From Helicobacter marmotae (GTDB lineage Bacteria; Campylobacterota; Campylobacteria; Campylobacterales; Helicobacteraceae), in assembly GCF_003364255.1 (NCBI RefSeq), contig NZ_NXLR01000005.1, forward strand, positions 1-64,000: a stretch of 64,000 nucleotides of DNA. The letters run 5' to 3'. Position 1 is the stretch's first letter. Every line of letters begins with the position of its first letter. Below the pieces are notes generated by a model. That model saw nothing but the letters and a program-made list of their open reading frames with translations. It had not been told where the DNA came from and did no database searches. Below, piece by piece: positions 14,690-23,995 of the stretch. The position numbers and the translations under genes were made by a program.

Positions 14690-16402
14690 GTGGATTTGCA
14701 GCAGTTTTTAAATCAAGTTACAAAGATTCTTAATAAACTCAACAAACGTCAACGTATCATCATACTTACGACTTTTGTTGTGCTTATTAGCTTTTTGACT
14801 TATTTAATTTTGTTTCGCGTGGAGACAAAAGATGAGTATGAGAATTATGAAGTGCTTTTTAGCAATCTTAGCCCAGAAGATAGTGCTTCAATCCTCCAAA
14901 AGCTCCAGCAAGACAAAATACCCTACAAGATTCCACAAGATAATATTATCCTTGTGCCAAAAGATAAGGTGTATGAGCAACGCATTAGTATGGGTTCGCT
15001 GGGCTTACCAAAGACAAGCAAGAATGTAGGTTTTGATATTTTACTTGAAAATAATGTGGGAGAAACGCCTTTCACGCAAGATATGAAATACCTTATAGCC
15101 AAGCAAAATGAGCTTGCAAGGACTATTGAGAGTTTAAACCCCATAGATAAGGCTATTGTGAATATATCTATGCCTAAAGAATCCCTTTTTGTGCAAGGGG
15201 GGCATCCGCCTTCTGCTTCGGTAAAGCTAAGTGTGCGTGATAATATGTTTCTCTCTCCCGAGCAGGTTATAGGGATTAAATATCTTGTAGCCGCTGCGGT
15301 AGAGAGGCTTACCCCTGAAGCGGTGAAAATTATTAATCAAGATGGTGAGCTATTAGGAGAGGATAATGAAGTAGCACAGCAGGGTGCGCGCGCGAGACAG
15401 GCGGCATTTCAAAGGAAATTCCAGCAAAATGCAGAGCATGCTATGGAGGCAAAGATTATTAAATTTTTGCAACCTAGTGTGGGCGATGGCGTGCAGGCTC
15501 AAGTAACGATGGATTATGACTTTAGCGTGCGTAAATCCACTCAAGAGGAGTTTGACCAAAATCCCGTTGTACGAGGGACAAGAGAATATGAAAAAGAGCG
15601 CAAAGGCTTTCGTCCGCCTCAAATTGGCGGTGTACCCGGTGTGGTAAGTAATATAGGTCCTGTGCAAGGGCTTAAAGATGATGAAATGATGGAGTGGGAG
15701 AAAGAGAGCGAGGTTGTTATCAATAATGAAATTGGCAAGAAAGTAAGCAATATTGATGAGCATTATGGGGTATTAAAGCGCGTGAGTGCTTCTGTGATGA
15801 TTGATGGCATATATAAAGAAGTCATAGGTGAAGATGGGCAGCCGCATTTGGAGTATTCTCCGCGCTCAGAGGAGGATATGAATAAATTTTTAGAAGGTGT
15901 AAAAAAGGCTATTGGGTATAATGAGGCACGTGGCGATCAGGTAGAGGTGATTAATATGCCCTTTAGAAGCACCCAGCTTGATTACCGCCCTAAAGATTCT
16001 TGGGAGACATTCTCAGACAAAGTGGAGCGGTATTTAAGCCCATTTATGCCATTATTGAAATATGTCATCGTAGCGGTGATTATCTTTATTTTCTATAAGA
16101 AAATCGTCGCACCTTTTGCAGAACGTATGCTTGAAACACAAGAAGAGGAAGATAGTGATATAGAATCACTTATGCAAATTGATGATATTGAAGATGACAC
16201 CAATAAATTTAGCGAATTGCGCAAACGTGTGGAAGACCAGCTTGGCATTAGCTCAAGCCTTGATGAGGATAATATAAAATATGAGGTTTTATTAGAAAAA
16301 ATGCGTGCTGTTATTGCAGAGCGTCCTCAAGAGATTGGAGCACTTTTCCAAACGCTTATTAGAGATGAGCTTGACATTACTGAGGGTATTGGGCATAAAT
16401 AG
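14690..16402 (+). CDS. fliF: Flagellar MS-ring protein FliF
   Basis: Inner-membrane protein that forms the MS-ring, the base of the flagellum. The 570-residue length is normal. One membrane segment lies near residues 24-44 (IIILTTFVVLISFLTYLILF) and another near 446-466 (LLKYVIVAVIIFIFYKKIV). Between them lie the ring-building domains (EVLFSNLSPEDSASIL; VERLTPEAVKIINQDG). The short cytoplasmic tail (SELRKRVEDQLG onward) is the expected FliG-binding part. GTG is the start codon. It is followed by fliG and fliH as in H. pylori. Confidence 0.96.
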   Translation: MDLQQFLNQVTKILNKLNKRQRIIILTTFVVLISFLTYLILFRVETKDEYENYEVLFSNLSPEDSASILQKLQQDKIPYKIPQDNIILVPKDKVYEQRISMGSLGLPKTSKNVGFDILLENNVGETPFTQDMKYLIAKQNELARTIESLNPIDKAIVNISMPKESLFVQGGHPPSASVKLSVRDNMFLSPEQVIGIKYLVAAAVERLTPEAVKIINQDGELLGEDNEVAQQGARARQAAFQRKFQQNAEHAMEAKIIKFLQPSVGDGVQAQVTMDYDFSVRKSTQEEFDQNPVVRGTREYEKERKGFRPPQIGGVPGVVSNIGPVQGLKDDEMMEWEKESEVVINNEIGKKVSNIDEHYGVLKRVSASVMIDGIYKEVIGEDGQPHLEYSPRSEEDMNKFLEGVKKAIGYNEARGDQVEVINMPFRSTQLDYRPKDSWETFSDKVERYLSPFMPLLKYVIVAVIIFIFYKKIVAPFAERMLETQEEEDSDIESLMQIDDIEDDTNKFSELRKRVEDQLGISSSLDEDNIKYEVLLEKMRAVIAERPQEIGALFQTLIRDELDITEGIGHK

Positions 16403-16427
16403 CACTATAAAGATATAAGGAGTAAAA

Positions 16428-17459
16428 ATGGCAATTACACTAAGTCCGCGTCAGAGGGCTCAATATGATGAGCTATCAATGGCAGAGAAAATCGCCATTT
16501 TGCTTGTGCAATTAGGTGATGAGATTACTTCAGAGATTTTCCACCATCTTGATATTGATGCTATTACTGAAGTGAGTAAGCAGATAGCGCAACTAGGCGG
16601 GACAGATAAGACTATTGGGGCTGCTGTTTTAGAAGAATTTTATGTCATTTTTCAATCCAATCAATACATTAATTCAGGCGGTATGGATTATGCAAGAGAT
16701 TTGTTGATTAAAGCATTAGGACCAGAGGCAGCAAAGGCGATTTTAGACAAGCTTGCCAAAACTATGCAGTCTCAAAAGAACTTTGCTTATCTCTCTAAGA
16801 TTCGTCCGCAGCAGTTAGCAGATTTTATTATTAATGAGCATCCTCAAACCATTGCGCTTATTTTGGCACATATGGACGCAAGTGGGGCAGCAGAGACTTT
16901 GGGGTATTTTTCCGATGATTTGCGTGCGGAGGTGGCTATTCGTATGGCAAATCTTGGGGATATTTCACCCAGTGTGGTTAAGCGCGTAAGTGCTGTGCTG
17001 GAAAATAAGCTTGAATCACTCACAAGCTACAAGGTTGAAGTGGGTGGTACGCGCTCTGTGGCAGAAATCTTTAACCGACTAGGGCAAAAGGCAGCAAAGG
17101 CTACGATCGCCCATATTGAGCAGATTGATGAGCAATTAGCTATAGAAATTAAAGAGATGATGTTTACGTTTGAAGATATTTCTAAACTTGATAATAATGC
17201 CATTAGGGAGATTCTAAAAATTGCAGATAAAAAAGATTTGACTCTTGCGCTTAAAACTGCTCCTGATGAATTGAAGCAGAAATTTATGGGGAATATGTCT
17301 CAACGTGCGAGTGAGCAGTTTATGGAAGAAATGCAGTTTTTAGGTGCGGTGAAAGTACGTGATGTAGAAAATGCGCAAAGAAAGGTCGTAGAAGTGGTGC
17401 AAACTTTATCAGAGCAAGGCTTAATTCAATTAGGAGAGCAAGACGATGTCATTGCTTAA
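16428..17459 (+). CDS. fliG: Flagellar motor switch protein FliG
   Basis: Rotor protein of the C-ring, which contacts the stator and sets torque and direction. The three-domain layout is visible. The N-terminal domain has EKIAILLVQLGDEITSEIFHHL, the middle domain has the EHPQTIALILAHMD (EHPQ) motif, and the C-terminal motor domain has FEDISKLDNNAIREIL with charged residues. Length 343 is typical. AAGGAG precedes the ATG. The last 14 bases overlap the start of fliH, pointing to coupled translation. Confidence 0.97.
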   Translation: MAITLSPRQRAQYDELSMAEKIAILLVQLGDEITSEIFHHLDIDAITEVSKQIAQLGGTDKTIGAAVLEEFYVIFQSNQYINSGGMDYARDLLIKALGPEAAKAILDKLAKTMQSQKNFAYLSKIRPQQLADFIINEHPQTIALILAHMDASGAAETLGYFSDDLRAEVAIRMANLGDISPSVVKRVSAVLENKLESLTSYKVEVGGTRSVAEIFNRLGQKAAKATIAHIEQIDEQLAIEIKEMMFTFEDISKLDNNAIREILKIADKKDLTLALKTAPDELKQKFMGNMSQRASEQFMEEMQFLGAVKVRDVENAQRKVVEVVQTLSEQGLIQLGEQDDVIA

Positions 17460-18261
17460 TCAAGAAAATATTATCGGGCAAGATAGGCTTAAAAATCATA
17501 ATATCAAAAAATATGAGTTTAAATCCATTACTTCAGAAATGATAGAAATAAGTAAGGATAACCCAAATGGTTATATGCAGGCAGTTACGCCCGAAAATGT
17601 GCAAAATGATCAAAATGCGATGTCTGATCAACTCCAAAAGATCGCAAGTTTAGAGCAAGAGCTAGTCGAGCGATTATTGCAAAAAACCGATGAGCTCTCT
17701 AGCTCTCTTGCGAAACTGCAGATTCAGTTTGAGAAGTTGCAAGTGGAGAGTGAGCAGCGGGTGGCAAGTGCTAGAGATGAGGGCTATAAAGATGGCTATA
17801 GAGAAGGGCAAGAGAAGCTAAAGGCAGATTTTTCTGAGCAAATTAATGCCCAAAAAAAGGCACTTGTAGATTCTGTTATTACACTTGAGAATACCCTTAA
17901 AGGTTCTCAAAAGCATTTAGAAGATTTAGAAAAGGAGTTAAGTGCGATTTCAGTGGATATTGCTAAAGAAGTGATTGTGAGTGAAGTAAGTCAAAATTCT
18001 CAAAATATCGCCCTTAATCTTACAAAAGAGCTACTTGCCTCCATTATGGAAGCGACAAATGTTAAAATTAAAGTCAATCCCAATGATTATTTATTTTTAA
18101 AAGAGCAATTAGAGGAGAATACCAAAGTGGAGATTATCTCTGATGGTGCGGTATCACTTGGAGGGGTAGTGATAATAAGCGATAGCGGGAATATTGATGG
18201 CACCATTATGTCGCGCTATAAGAATCTCAAACAATCCGTGCTTGAAAATATGCGTGATTAA
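17446..18261 (+). CDS. fliH: Flagellar export regulator FliH
   Basis: Binds the FliI ATPase and links it to the export gate and C-ring. The middle is a long coiled coil (residues about 60-170, EQELVERLLQKTDELSSSL onward) with the GYKDGYREGQ glycine-spaced motif typical of FliH. The C-terminal domain (AKEVIVSEVSQ to IMSRYKNLKQ) matches the FliH/HrpE family. Its start overlaps the end of fliG. No fliI is present in the window. Confidence 0.9.
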   Translation: MSLLNQENIIGQDRLKNHNIKKYEFKSITSEMIEISKDNPNGYMQAVTPENVQNDQNAMSDQLQKIASLEQELVERLLQKTDELSSSLAKLQIQFEKLQVESEQRVASARDEGYKDGYREGQEKLKADFSEQINAQKKALVDSVITLENTLKGSQKHLEDLEKELSAISVDIAKEVIVSEVSQNSQNIALNLTKELLASIMEATNVKIKVNPNDYLFLKEQLEENTKVEIISDGAVSLGGVVIISDSGNIDGTIMSRYKNLKQSVLENMRD

Positions 18262-18273
18262 TGTGAGGCTTCA

Positions 18274-20133
18274 ATGACTTGTGAAATATCTCATAACTTT
18301 AGTCAAATACACACGCTTTCCATAGAGCAGCTTAAAGAGCTAGCTACTCAGATTCGCGGGAGAATCTTAGAGGTGGTGAGCACAAATGGCGGGCATTTAA
18401 GCTCGACACTTGGGGCTGTGGATTTGATTGTGGGTATGCATGCTATTTTTGATGTGAAAACTCACCCCTTTATCTTTGATGTTTCTCATCAAGCTTATGC
18501 CCATAAGCTCCTAACGGGCAGGTGGGAGGCATTTAGCACATTGAGGCAATTTGGAGGGCTAAGCGGATTTTGCAATCCTAGGGAATCTCAAAGTGATTAT
18601 TTTATCGCCGGGCATAGCTCTACTTCTATCTCGCTTGCTGTGGGAGTTGGGAGAGCTAGGGCATTGGGGGCTAAATTAGGAATGCCTGTAGTAATGATAG
18701 GTGATGGCTCAATGAGTGCGGGGCTCATATATGAGGCACTTAATGAACTAGGGGATAAAAAATATCCTATGGTGATTATCTTAAATGATAATGAAATGAG
18801 CATTGCTAAGCCTATCGGGGCTATTAGTAATTATCTCTCACAGATTTTCACCACACCTTTATATCAAAAAATGCGCGATAGCATTAAAAAAATATTAACA
18901 AAAATGCCTGATTCTGCGACTTATCTTGCAAAACGTTTTGAAGAATCGCTTAAATTAATTACCCCCGGGATTTTGTTTGAAGAATTGGGGCTAGATTATG
19001 TAGGACCCATTGATGGGCATAATATGGAGCTTATTCTTACAACCTTGCAAAAAGCTAAAGATATGAATAAACCGGTGATTATCCACGCACAAACACTCAA
19101 GGGCAAGGGCTATGAGATTGCAGAAGGGCATTTTGAGCAGTGGCATGGGGTATCGCCTTTTGATATAGCTACAGGCTCTACATTAAAAAAGAGCACTCTT
19201 GTATCGCCTACAGATGTGTTTGCCCAGAGTTTGAGTGCGTATTTAGATGATGAAAAGGTTGTGGGTGTAACGGCTGCTATGCCTAGTGGTACGGGCTTAA
19301 ATAAACTCATAGCAAAAGCACCACAGAGATTTATCGATGTGGCTATTTGTGAAGCACATGCTGTTACTTCAATGGCAGCTATGGCAAAAGAGGGCTTTAA
19401 GCCATTTGTAGCCATATATTCTACATTTTTGCAACGTGCGTATGACCAAATTATCCATGATGTGGGGATTTTGAGCTTGCCTGTGCGATTTTGTATCGAT
19501 AGGGCGGGGATTGTAGGTGAAGATGGCGAGACACATCAAGGGCTCTTTGATATTGCGTATTTGCGCCCTATACCTCATATGGTGATTTTTGCCCCGCGAG
19601 ATAATGCCACTTTGCAAAAGGCAGTAGATTTTGCCTATCATCATAATAGCTCTCCTTGCGCGTTTCGCTACCCACGTGGTAAATTTGTGCTTGAAGATGG
19701 AATCTTCCCTGCGAGTGAGTTTGTGCTTGGGAGGGCGGAATTACTCAAAAAGGGAGAGAATCTCCTTCTTATAGGCTATGGTAATGGCGTTGGTAGGGCT
19801 TATGGAGTGTATGAGGAGCTTCTAGCTCTAGGCTTTAAGCCAAGCTTGCTTGATTTGCGCTTTGTTAAACCCTTAGATACAGCAATGCTAGGGCAGCTCT
19901 TTGCGGAGCATGAGTATGTATGCGTGATGAGTGATAGCTATTATATGGGTGGCGTGGGCAGTGCGATTTTGGAGTTTATGGCGGAGCACAATATCACAAA
20001 TGTAGCCCTTAAGAGCTTTGAAATACAAGATGAGTTTATTACACATGGGGCTAGCTCTGCTATAGAATCTGCCTTAGGCTTAGCTCCGCAGGCAATGGCT
20101 AGTGCTATCGTGCAATGGGTAGATTCTAAGTAG
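18274..20133 (+). CDS. dxs: 1-deoxy-D-xylulose-5-phosphate synthase
   Basis: Thiamine-diphosphate enzyme that condenses pyruvate and glyceraldehyde 3-phosphate, the first step of the MEP isoprenoid pathway. It shows the N-terminal HLSSTLGAVDL, the TPP-binding GDGSMSAGLIYEALNELG with ILNDNEMSI, GPIDGHN, and the transketolase pyrimidine domain (GEDGETHQG). At 619 residues it is full length. It follows fliH by 12 bases, an arrangement also known in H. pylori. The same pathway's ispDF lies at 37605-38819. Confidence 0.97.
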   Translation: MTCEISHNFSQIHTLSIEQLKELATQIRGRILEVVSTNGGHLSSTLGAVDLIVGMHAIFDVKTHPFIFDVSHQAYAHKLLTGRWEAFSTLRQFGGLSGFCNPRESQSDYFIAGHSSTSISLAVGVGRARALGAKLGMPVVMIGDGSMSAGLIYEALNELGDKKYPMVIILNDNEMSIAKPIGAISNYLSQIFTTPLYQKMRDSIKKILTKMPDSATYLAKRFEESLKLITPGILFEELGLDYVGPIDGHNMELILTTLQKAKDMNKPVIIHAQTLKGKGYEIAEGHFEQWHGVSPFDIATGSTLKKSTLVSPTDVFAQSLSAYLDDEKVVGVTAAMPSGTGLNKLIAKAPQRFIDVAICEAHAVTSMAAMAKEGFKPFVAIYSTFLQRAYDQIIHDVGILSLPVRFCIDRAGIVGEDGETHQGLFDIAYLRPIPHMVIFAPRDNATLQKAVDFAYHHNSSPCAFRYPRGKFVLEDGIFPASEFVLGRAELLKKGENLLLIGYGNGVGRAYGVYEELLALGFKPSLLDLRFVKPLDTAMLGQLFAEHEYVCVMSDSYYMGGVGSAILEFMAEHNITNVALKSFEIQDEFITHGASSAIESALGLAPQAMASAIVQWVDSK

Positions 20134-20152
20134 ATTTTAAAGATTAAATCAG

Positions 20153-20158
20153 TACAAT
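20153..20158 (+). promoter_or_regulatory. Likely -10 box (TACAAT) for tRNA-Leu
   Basis: TACAAT lies 11 bases before the first base of the tRNA, in the 35-bp gap after dxs, so transcription would start within a few bases of the mature 5' end. Confidence 0.55.
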
Positions 20159-20168
20159 CACATTCCAC

Positions 20169-20253
20169 GCGGGAATGGCGAAATTGGCAGACGCACCAGA
20201 CTTAGGATCTGGCGCCGCAAGGCGTGGAGGTTCAAGTCCTCTTTCCCGCACCA
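20169..20253 (+). tRNA. tRNA-Leu (anticodon UAG)
   Basis: The acceptor stem GCGGGAA pairs with TTCCCGC, followed by discriminator A and an encoded CCA. The anticodon stem CCAGA/TCTGG holds the loop CTTAGGA, giving UAG. The T arm contains GGTTCAAGTCC. The long variable arm (CGCCGCAAGGCG) is the class II form expected for leucine. Length is 85 bases. Confidence 0.97.
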
Positions 20254-20380
20254 CACTTCTTCAAACTCTTCCTTTATTTTATTATGCGTATTGTAAAAGG
20301 GACTCCATTACTTTATTTAGTCTTACTCTTCTTAATGTTTGTAGAAAAAGAATCTAAAGAATTTCTACCCGAATTACAGA

Positions 20381-20520
20381 AAGCCCACAGAGATTCTTCG
20401 TCTTCTATGAGGGTTTAGAATGACAAAGTATTGGAATGGCGAGTAACTCATTTAGTGATTCTTCGGGTTGCTATGTGCCACTTTGCACTAGAGGCGACAA
20501 AGTGCTAGTTTTGCTAGTGA
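20381..20520. repeat. Palindromic repeat copies between tRNA-Leu and the DUF815 gene
   Basis: The gap 20254-20536 contains two worn copies (CAGAGATTCTTCGTC with TAGAATGACAAAG; GTGATTCTTCGGG with GAGGCGACAAAG). Nothing else was recognised in the gap apart from AT-rich sequence just after the tRNA. Confidence 0.7.
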
Positions 20521-20536
20521 TTTTAAAGAGATATTT

Positions 20537-21301
20537 TTAGAGAATCTTGTTTTGATACAACGTGCAGAATTCATGGGCTATACGAGGGTTGGTAGAGCCC
20601 TTTAATGCGCTAAATTGCAAGGCTTTGTTTCGCAGGTTTTCATCAAGTGGTTTTTGCAGAAGTGATTGGAGGAGCTCTAAGTATTGTGTGCGAGAGAATG
20701 TATAGAATCCTAGCACAAGCCCAAATCTATCACTTAGGGAGAGTATTTCATCTTGGGCATCATTTAGGTGAAGGGTGTCTTGGGGGTAAGATTCCCAAAT
20801 GAGGTGGCGATAGTTTGAAGTTGTGTAAAGCAAGATATTTGTAGCCTTATTTTCAAAGGAGCCATCAAGTATGCTTTTAAGGGATTTGTAGCTTTGCTCA
20901 TTTTGCTCAAAGGATAAATCATCACAAATAATGATAAATTTATAGGGCAATTCCCTAATGCAGTCTTGCAAAATAGGCATAATATCAAGGGATTGCTTAT
21001 TAAGCTCAATCACGCGCAAGGGTGCATTTGGGGAAAGGAGAGCGCTGAGTGTGTGCTGAAGGCATGAGCTTTTACCACAGCCTCTAGCACCCCAGAGTAA
21101 GGCGTGGGAAGCCTTGCAGCCTTGCATAAAGCTTTGGGTATTATGCGTGAGAGAGGAGATTTCTTTATCTAAGCCAAATAGAGGCGTATGCCTATGAAAG
21201 TCAGAAATGGGCTTAAAGTAGCCGCCTAAACCTTTAAGGGGAGGGCGATAGACACAAGCAAGGGTTTCTTCCCATGAGAAACTAAAGAGCGTGGGTAGCA
21301 T
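20537..21301 (-). CDS. DUF815-family ATP-binding protein
   Basis: A P-loop ATPase of the DUF815 family, about 254 residues from the ATG at 21301. The Walker A motif is LLWGARGCGKSS and Walker B is FIIICDDLSFEQ. A sensor region follows (ILLYTTSNYRHLI). The function of the family is not settled. The start overlaps the last 20 bases of clpA at an A8 run, so the two are probably translationally coupled and may act together. A longer start at 21385 would lie fully inside clpA and lacks family similarity. Confidence 0.85.
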   Translation of the reverse strand: MLPTLFSFSWEETLACVYRPPLKGLGGYFKPISDFHRHTPLFGLDKEISSLTHNTQSFMQGCKASHALLWGARGCGKSSCLQHTLSALLSPNAPLRVIELNKQSLDIMPILQDCIRELPYKFIIICDDLSFEQNEQSYKSLKSILDGSFENKATNILLYTTSNYRHLIWESYPQDTLHLNDAQDEILSLSDRFGLVLGFYTFSRTQYLELLQSLLQKPLDENLRNKALQFSALKGSTNPRIAHEFCTLYQNKIL

Positions 21302-23540
21302 TTTTTTTGACTTTAGCCTTATGTGCGCTATCACAGAGGAGTTTGATTTGTGGAGTGGGGGTTTTAGCAAATGTGATTCGCACATTGCCCCCCTTTTTTA
21401 ATGCACCAAAAAGGATTTCATCACTTAATGGGAGCTTAATTTGGCTATCAACAAGCTTTTTAATCTCCCTAGCTCCAAGCGCTTTATCCATACTTTGAGA
21501 GGCGAGGTATTTGAGCGCTTTAGTATCTATACTTAAATGAATATGTCGCTTTTCAAGGGAGCTTGCAAGATCATTAATATATTTTTGTGCAATGAGTGTG
21601 TATTCCTTTAGTCCTAGAGGATTAAAATATATAATGCTATCAATGCGACTACGTAATTCAGGCGAAAAGAGCGTTTTTATAGCGGTATTGTTTTTAGCTT
21701 GTGTATCAGCCCTAAAGCCTAATGTATTTGATTCTTTACTGCCAGCATTACTTGTCATAATCACAATGACATTTTTAAAATCTGCCTTATTACCTGCATT
21801 GTCAGTGAGGGAGGCATAATCAAGTATCTGCAATAAGATATTGTAAATATCAGCATGGGCTTTTTCAATCTCATCAAGTAAAAGGACGCAATAAGGGTTT
21901 TTACGTATCGCATCTACAAGTAATCCCCCTTGCTCAAAGCCCACATACCCCGCAGGAGCACCAATAAGGCGAGAGATAGAATGTGCTTCCATATATTCGC
22001 TCATATCAAACTTCACAAAGCCAATGCCCAAAGTCCGAGCGAGCTCTTTAGAGAGCTCAGTTTTCCCAACGCCACTTGGACCAGCAAATACAAAGCTACC
22101 AATGGGTTTGTTACCCTCTCCTAGTCCGGCTTTGTTTGTTTTAATCACATTGCTTAGCTCATCAATAGCCTTATCTTGCGAGAATATGCGCTCTTTGAGT
22201 TTAGCAGAGAGATTAGACAATGCCTTGCCCTCATCTCTGCTCATAGAGCTTTTAGGGATATGCACACTTTTGCTCAAAATGTTTTCTATATCTTTTATAG
22301 TGATTGTGGGTGTGGGGTGATTTTGCTTGCGGTATATTTTGCTATTAGCACCAACTTCATCAAGTAAATCAATGGCTTTATCGGGGAGAAATTTATCACT
22401 CACATATCGCGCTGATAGATCCACGCATGCTTTTAGGGCATTTTTAGTGTATTTAATGTGATGATAGGATTCATAAATGGGAGCTAAGCCCTCTATGATT
22501 TTATAGCAATCCTCAATGCTAGGCTCTTTGACTTCTACTTTGCTAAAGCGGCGTACAAGGGCTTTATCTCTATCAAAATGCGTTTTAAATTCGCTAAATG
22601 TGGTCGCTCCTATGCAACGCAAGCTCCCATTTGCGAGAGCGGGCTTAAGGAGATTAGAGGCATCAAGGTTTGAGCCAGAGGTCGCCCCTGCACCTACAAT
22701 GGTATGGATTTCATCGATAAAAAGCACGCTATGGGGTATATGAGAGATTTCTTTGATTACACCTTTAAGGCGCTTTTCAAAATCGCCACGATACTTGCTC
22801 CCTGAAATCATAGAACCCACATCAAGGGCAAAAACCTGTGCATTATGGAGGGCTTTGGGTAGTTTTTTATGGCAAATTTCAAGTGCTAAGCCCTCAGCTA
22901 TGGCGGTTTTACCCACGCCGGGCTCGCCTACGAGAATGGGATTGTTCTTTTTGCGTCTGCATAAGATTTCACTCACGCGCCAAATTTCTTCTTCTCGTCC
23001 TATCACGGGGTCGATTTTCCCCTCTTTGGCTAAGGTAGTGAGATTTTTCGTATATTTTGCAAGATAGCTCTCCCCGGGCTGAAGTACATCTGGCTGCGTA
23101 TCTTGGTGGTCTTGCTCTTGCTGGGTAATCACTTCTAATACACTCAATCTATCAATGCCTTGAGATTTGAGAATTTGAGTGCTAAAGCTTTGAGTTTCTT
23201 CCATAATGGAAGCGAGTAAATCGCCTACATCTACATTATTGCGATTGCTATTTTCAGCATGCCTCATCATTGACTCGAGGATTCTCCCAAGGGCGGGGGT
23301 TTGGCTTGGGTTTTTGCTAAGCTCATGTGAGAATGGTATAAATTTTTGCAAATATGAGCTTGTCATGCGGCGCATTTCTTCTATATTGCCCCCACATTTT
23401 TGCAGGATTGAAATGCCTTGAGCGTTGTTTAATGTGGCTAAAAACAGATGCTCTATTGTGAGGATATTATGACGCATTTCTCGGGCTATATCGATTGATT
23501 CACTAATAATAAGCGTGAGATTCTGTCCTATTTGATTCAT
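21282..23540 (-). CDS. clpA: Clp protease ATP-binding subunit ClpA
   Basis: AAA+ unfoldase that feeds proteins to ClpP. It has an N-terminal Clp repeat domain (residues 1-145, ILTIEHLFLATL) and two AAA modules. Their Walker A motifs are GEPGVGKT (module 1) and GPSGVGKT (module 2), and their Walker B motifs SVLFIDEIHT and VLLLDEIEKAH. The usual arginine-finger and sensor regions are present. At 752 residues it matches ClpA rather than ClpB, since the long middle coiled coil is absent. It lies directly downstream of clpS, its adaptor. The gene ends in an A8 run that also forms the start of the DUF815 gene. Confidence 0.96.
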   Translation of the reverse strand: MNQIGQNLTLIISESIDIAREMRHNILTIEHLFLATLNNAQGISILQKCGGNIEEMRRMTSSYLQKFIPFSHELSKNPSQTPALGRILESMMRHAENSNRNNVDVGDLLASIMEETQSFSTQILKSQGIDRLSVLEVITQQEQDHQDTQPDVLQPGESYLAKYTKNLTTLAKEGKIDPVIGREEEIWRVSEILCRRKKNNPILVGEPGVGKTAIAEGLALEICHKKLPKALHNAQVFALDVGSMISGSKYRGDFEKRLKGVIKEISHIPHSVLFIDEIHTIVGAGATSGSNLDASNLLKPALANGSLRCIGATTFSEFKTHFDRDKALVRRFSKVEVKEPSIEDCYKIIEGLAPIYESYHHIKYTKNALKACVDLSARYVSDKFLPDKAIDLLDEVGANSKIYRKQNHPTPTITIKDIENILSKSVHIPKSSMSRDEGKALSNLSAKLKERIFSQDKAIDELSNVIKTNKAGLGEGNKPIGSFVFAGPSGVGKTELSKELARTLGIGFVKFDMSEYMEAHSISRLIGAPAGYVGFEQGGLLVDAIRKNPYCVLLLDEIEKAHADIYNILLQILDYASLTDNAGNKADFKNVIVIMTSNAGSKESNTLGFRADTQAKNNTAIKTLFSPELRSRIDSIIYFNPLGLKEYTLIAQKYINDLASSLEKRHIHLSIDTKALKYLASQSMDKALGAREIKKLVDSQIKLPLSDEILFGALKKGGNVRITFAKTPTPQIKLLCDSAHKAKVKKNATHAL

Positions 23541-23554
23541 TCATTCTCCTTAGA

Positions 23555-23863
23555 TTAAGAAGGCATTTCTTCTGTAATCACACGTAGAGGGTATTGGTGC
23601 TCTTTTGCTCTTTGGGTAACAATTTGGCTTTTAAGCTCGGCAATATCATAGGTATAAATTCCCACATACGCCTTGCCTTCTTTGTGGATTTTAAGCGTAA
23701 GCATTTCTGCTTCATCAGCTGCTTTGTCAAATACTTCCATGAGTATCATAGTAACAAAGTCCATACTTGTGTAACTATCATTGAGCAGGCATACTCGGTA
23801 GAGTTTAGGCTCTTCTATATCTATAAATGTGTCAGTATGTGTTTCAAATGCTGTATGTGCCAC
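23555..23863 (-). CDS. clpS: ClpS adaptor protein
   Basis: Adaptor that delivers N-degron substrates to ClpA. The core YRVCLLNDSYTSMDFVTMILMEVF includes the LLND-Y and M residues that form the N-degron pocket, followed by the AEMLTLKIHKEGKAYVGIYTYDIAE region. The GTG at 23863 (102 residues) is preferred: AAAGGA lies just upstream, and a TAGAAT -10 box at 23894-23899 leaves a short leader. A TTG at 23890 would be nearly at the transcript start. clpA follows after 14 bases. Confidence 0.93.
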   Translation of the reverse strand: MAHTAFETHTDTFIDIEEPKLYRVCLLNDSYTSMDFVTMILMEVFDKAADEAEMLTLKIHKEGKAYVGIYTYDIAELKSQIVTQRAKEHQYPLRVITEEMPS

Positions 23864-23893
23864 ATGAATCCTTTTGTGTTGAAAATACAAGTT

Positions 23894-23899
23894 ATTCTA
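23894..23899 (-). promoter_or_regulatory. Likely -10 box (TAGAAT) for clpS-clpA
   Basis: TAGAAT on the minus strand with TATGT upstream, about 30 bases before the clpS GTG. A second candidate, TATAAT at 23913-23918, lies 19 bases further upstream. Confidence 0.45.
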
Positions 23900-23947
23900 A
23901 CATAAAATTACAATTATAAGGCTTAGGAGGGAGTTAAGTGTAGCAAG

Positions 23948-23975
23948 CCAAGCAAGTATATCATTGCTTGCTTGG
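23948..23975 (-). terminator. Hairpin after oorC
   Basis: Arms CCAAGCAAG and CTTGCTTGG (9 bp, perfect) with a 10-base loop lie 21 bases beyond the oorC stop. The T tail is weak. It probably ends the oor transcript before the clpS promoter. Confidence 0.5.
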
Positions 23976-23995
23976 AAGAAGTTGGCAAAGGGCTC

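Noticed and set aside
15188-15202. Short G6 tract in fliF as a phase switch
   Set aside because: Six bases are too few for frequent slippage and the gene is in frame; such runs are common by chance.
20175-20418. Open frames over and after tRNA-Leu
   Set aside because: They run through the tRNA and the repeat copies, have no homology, and begin inside the tRNA body.
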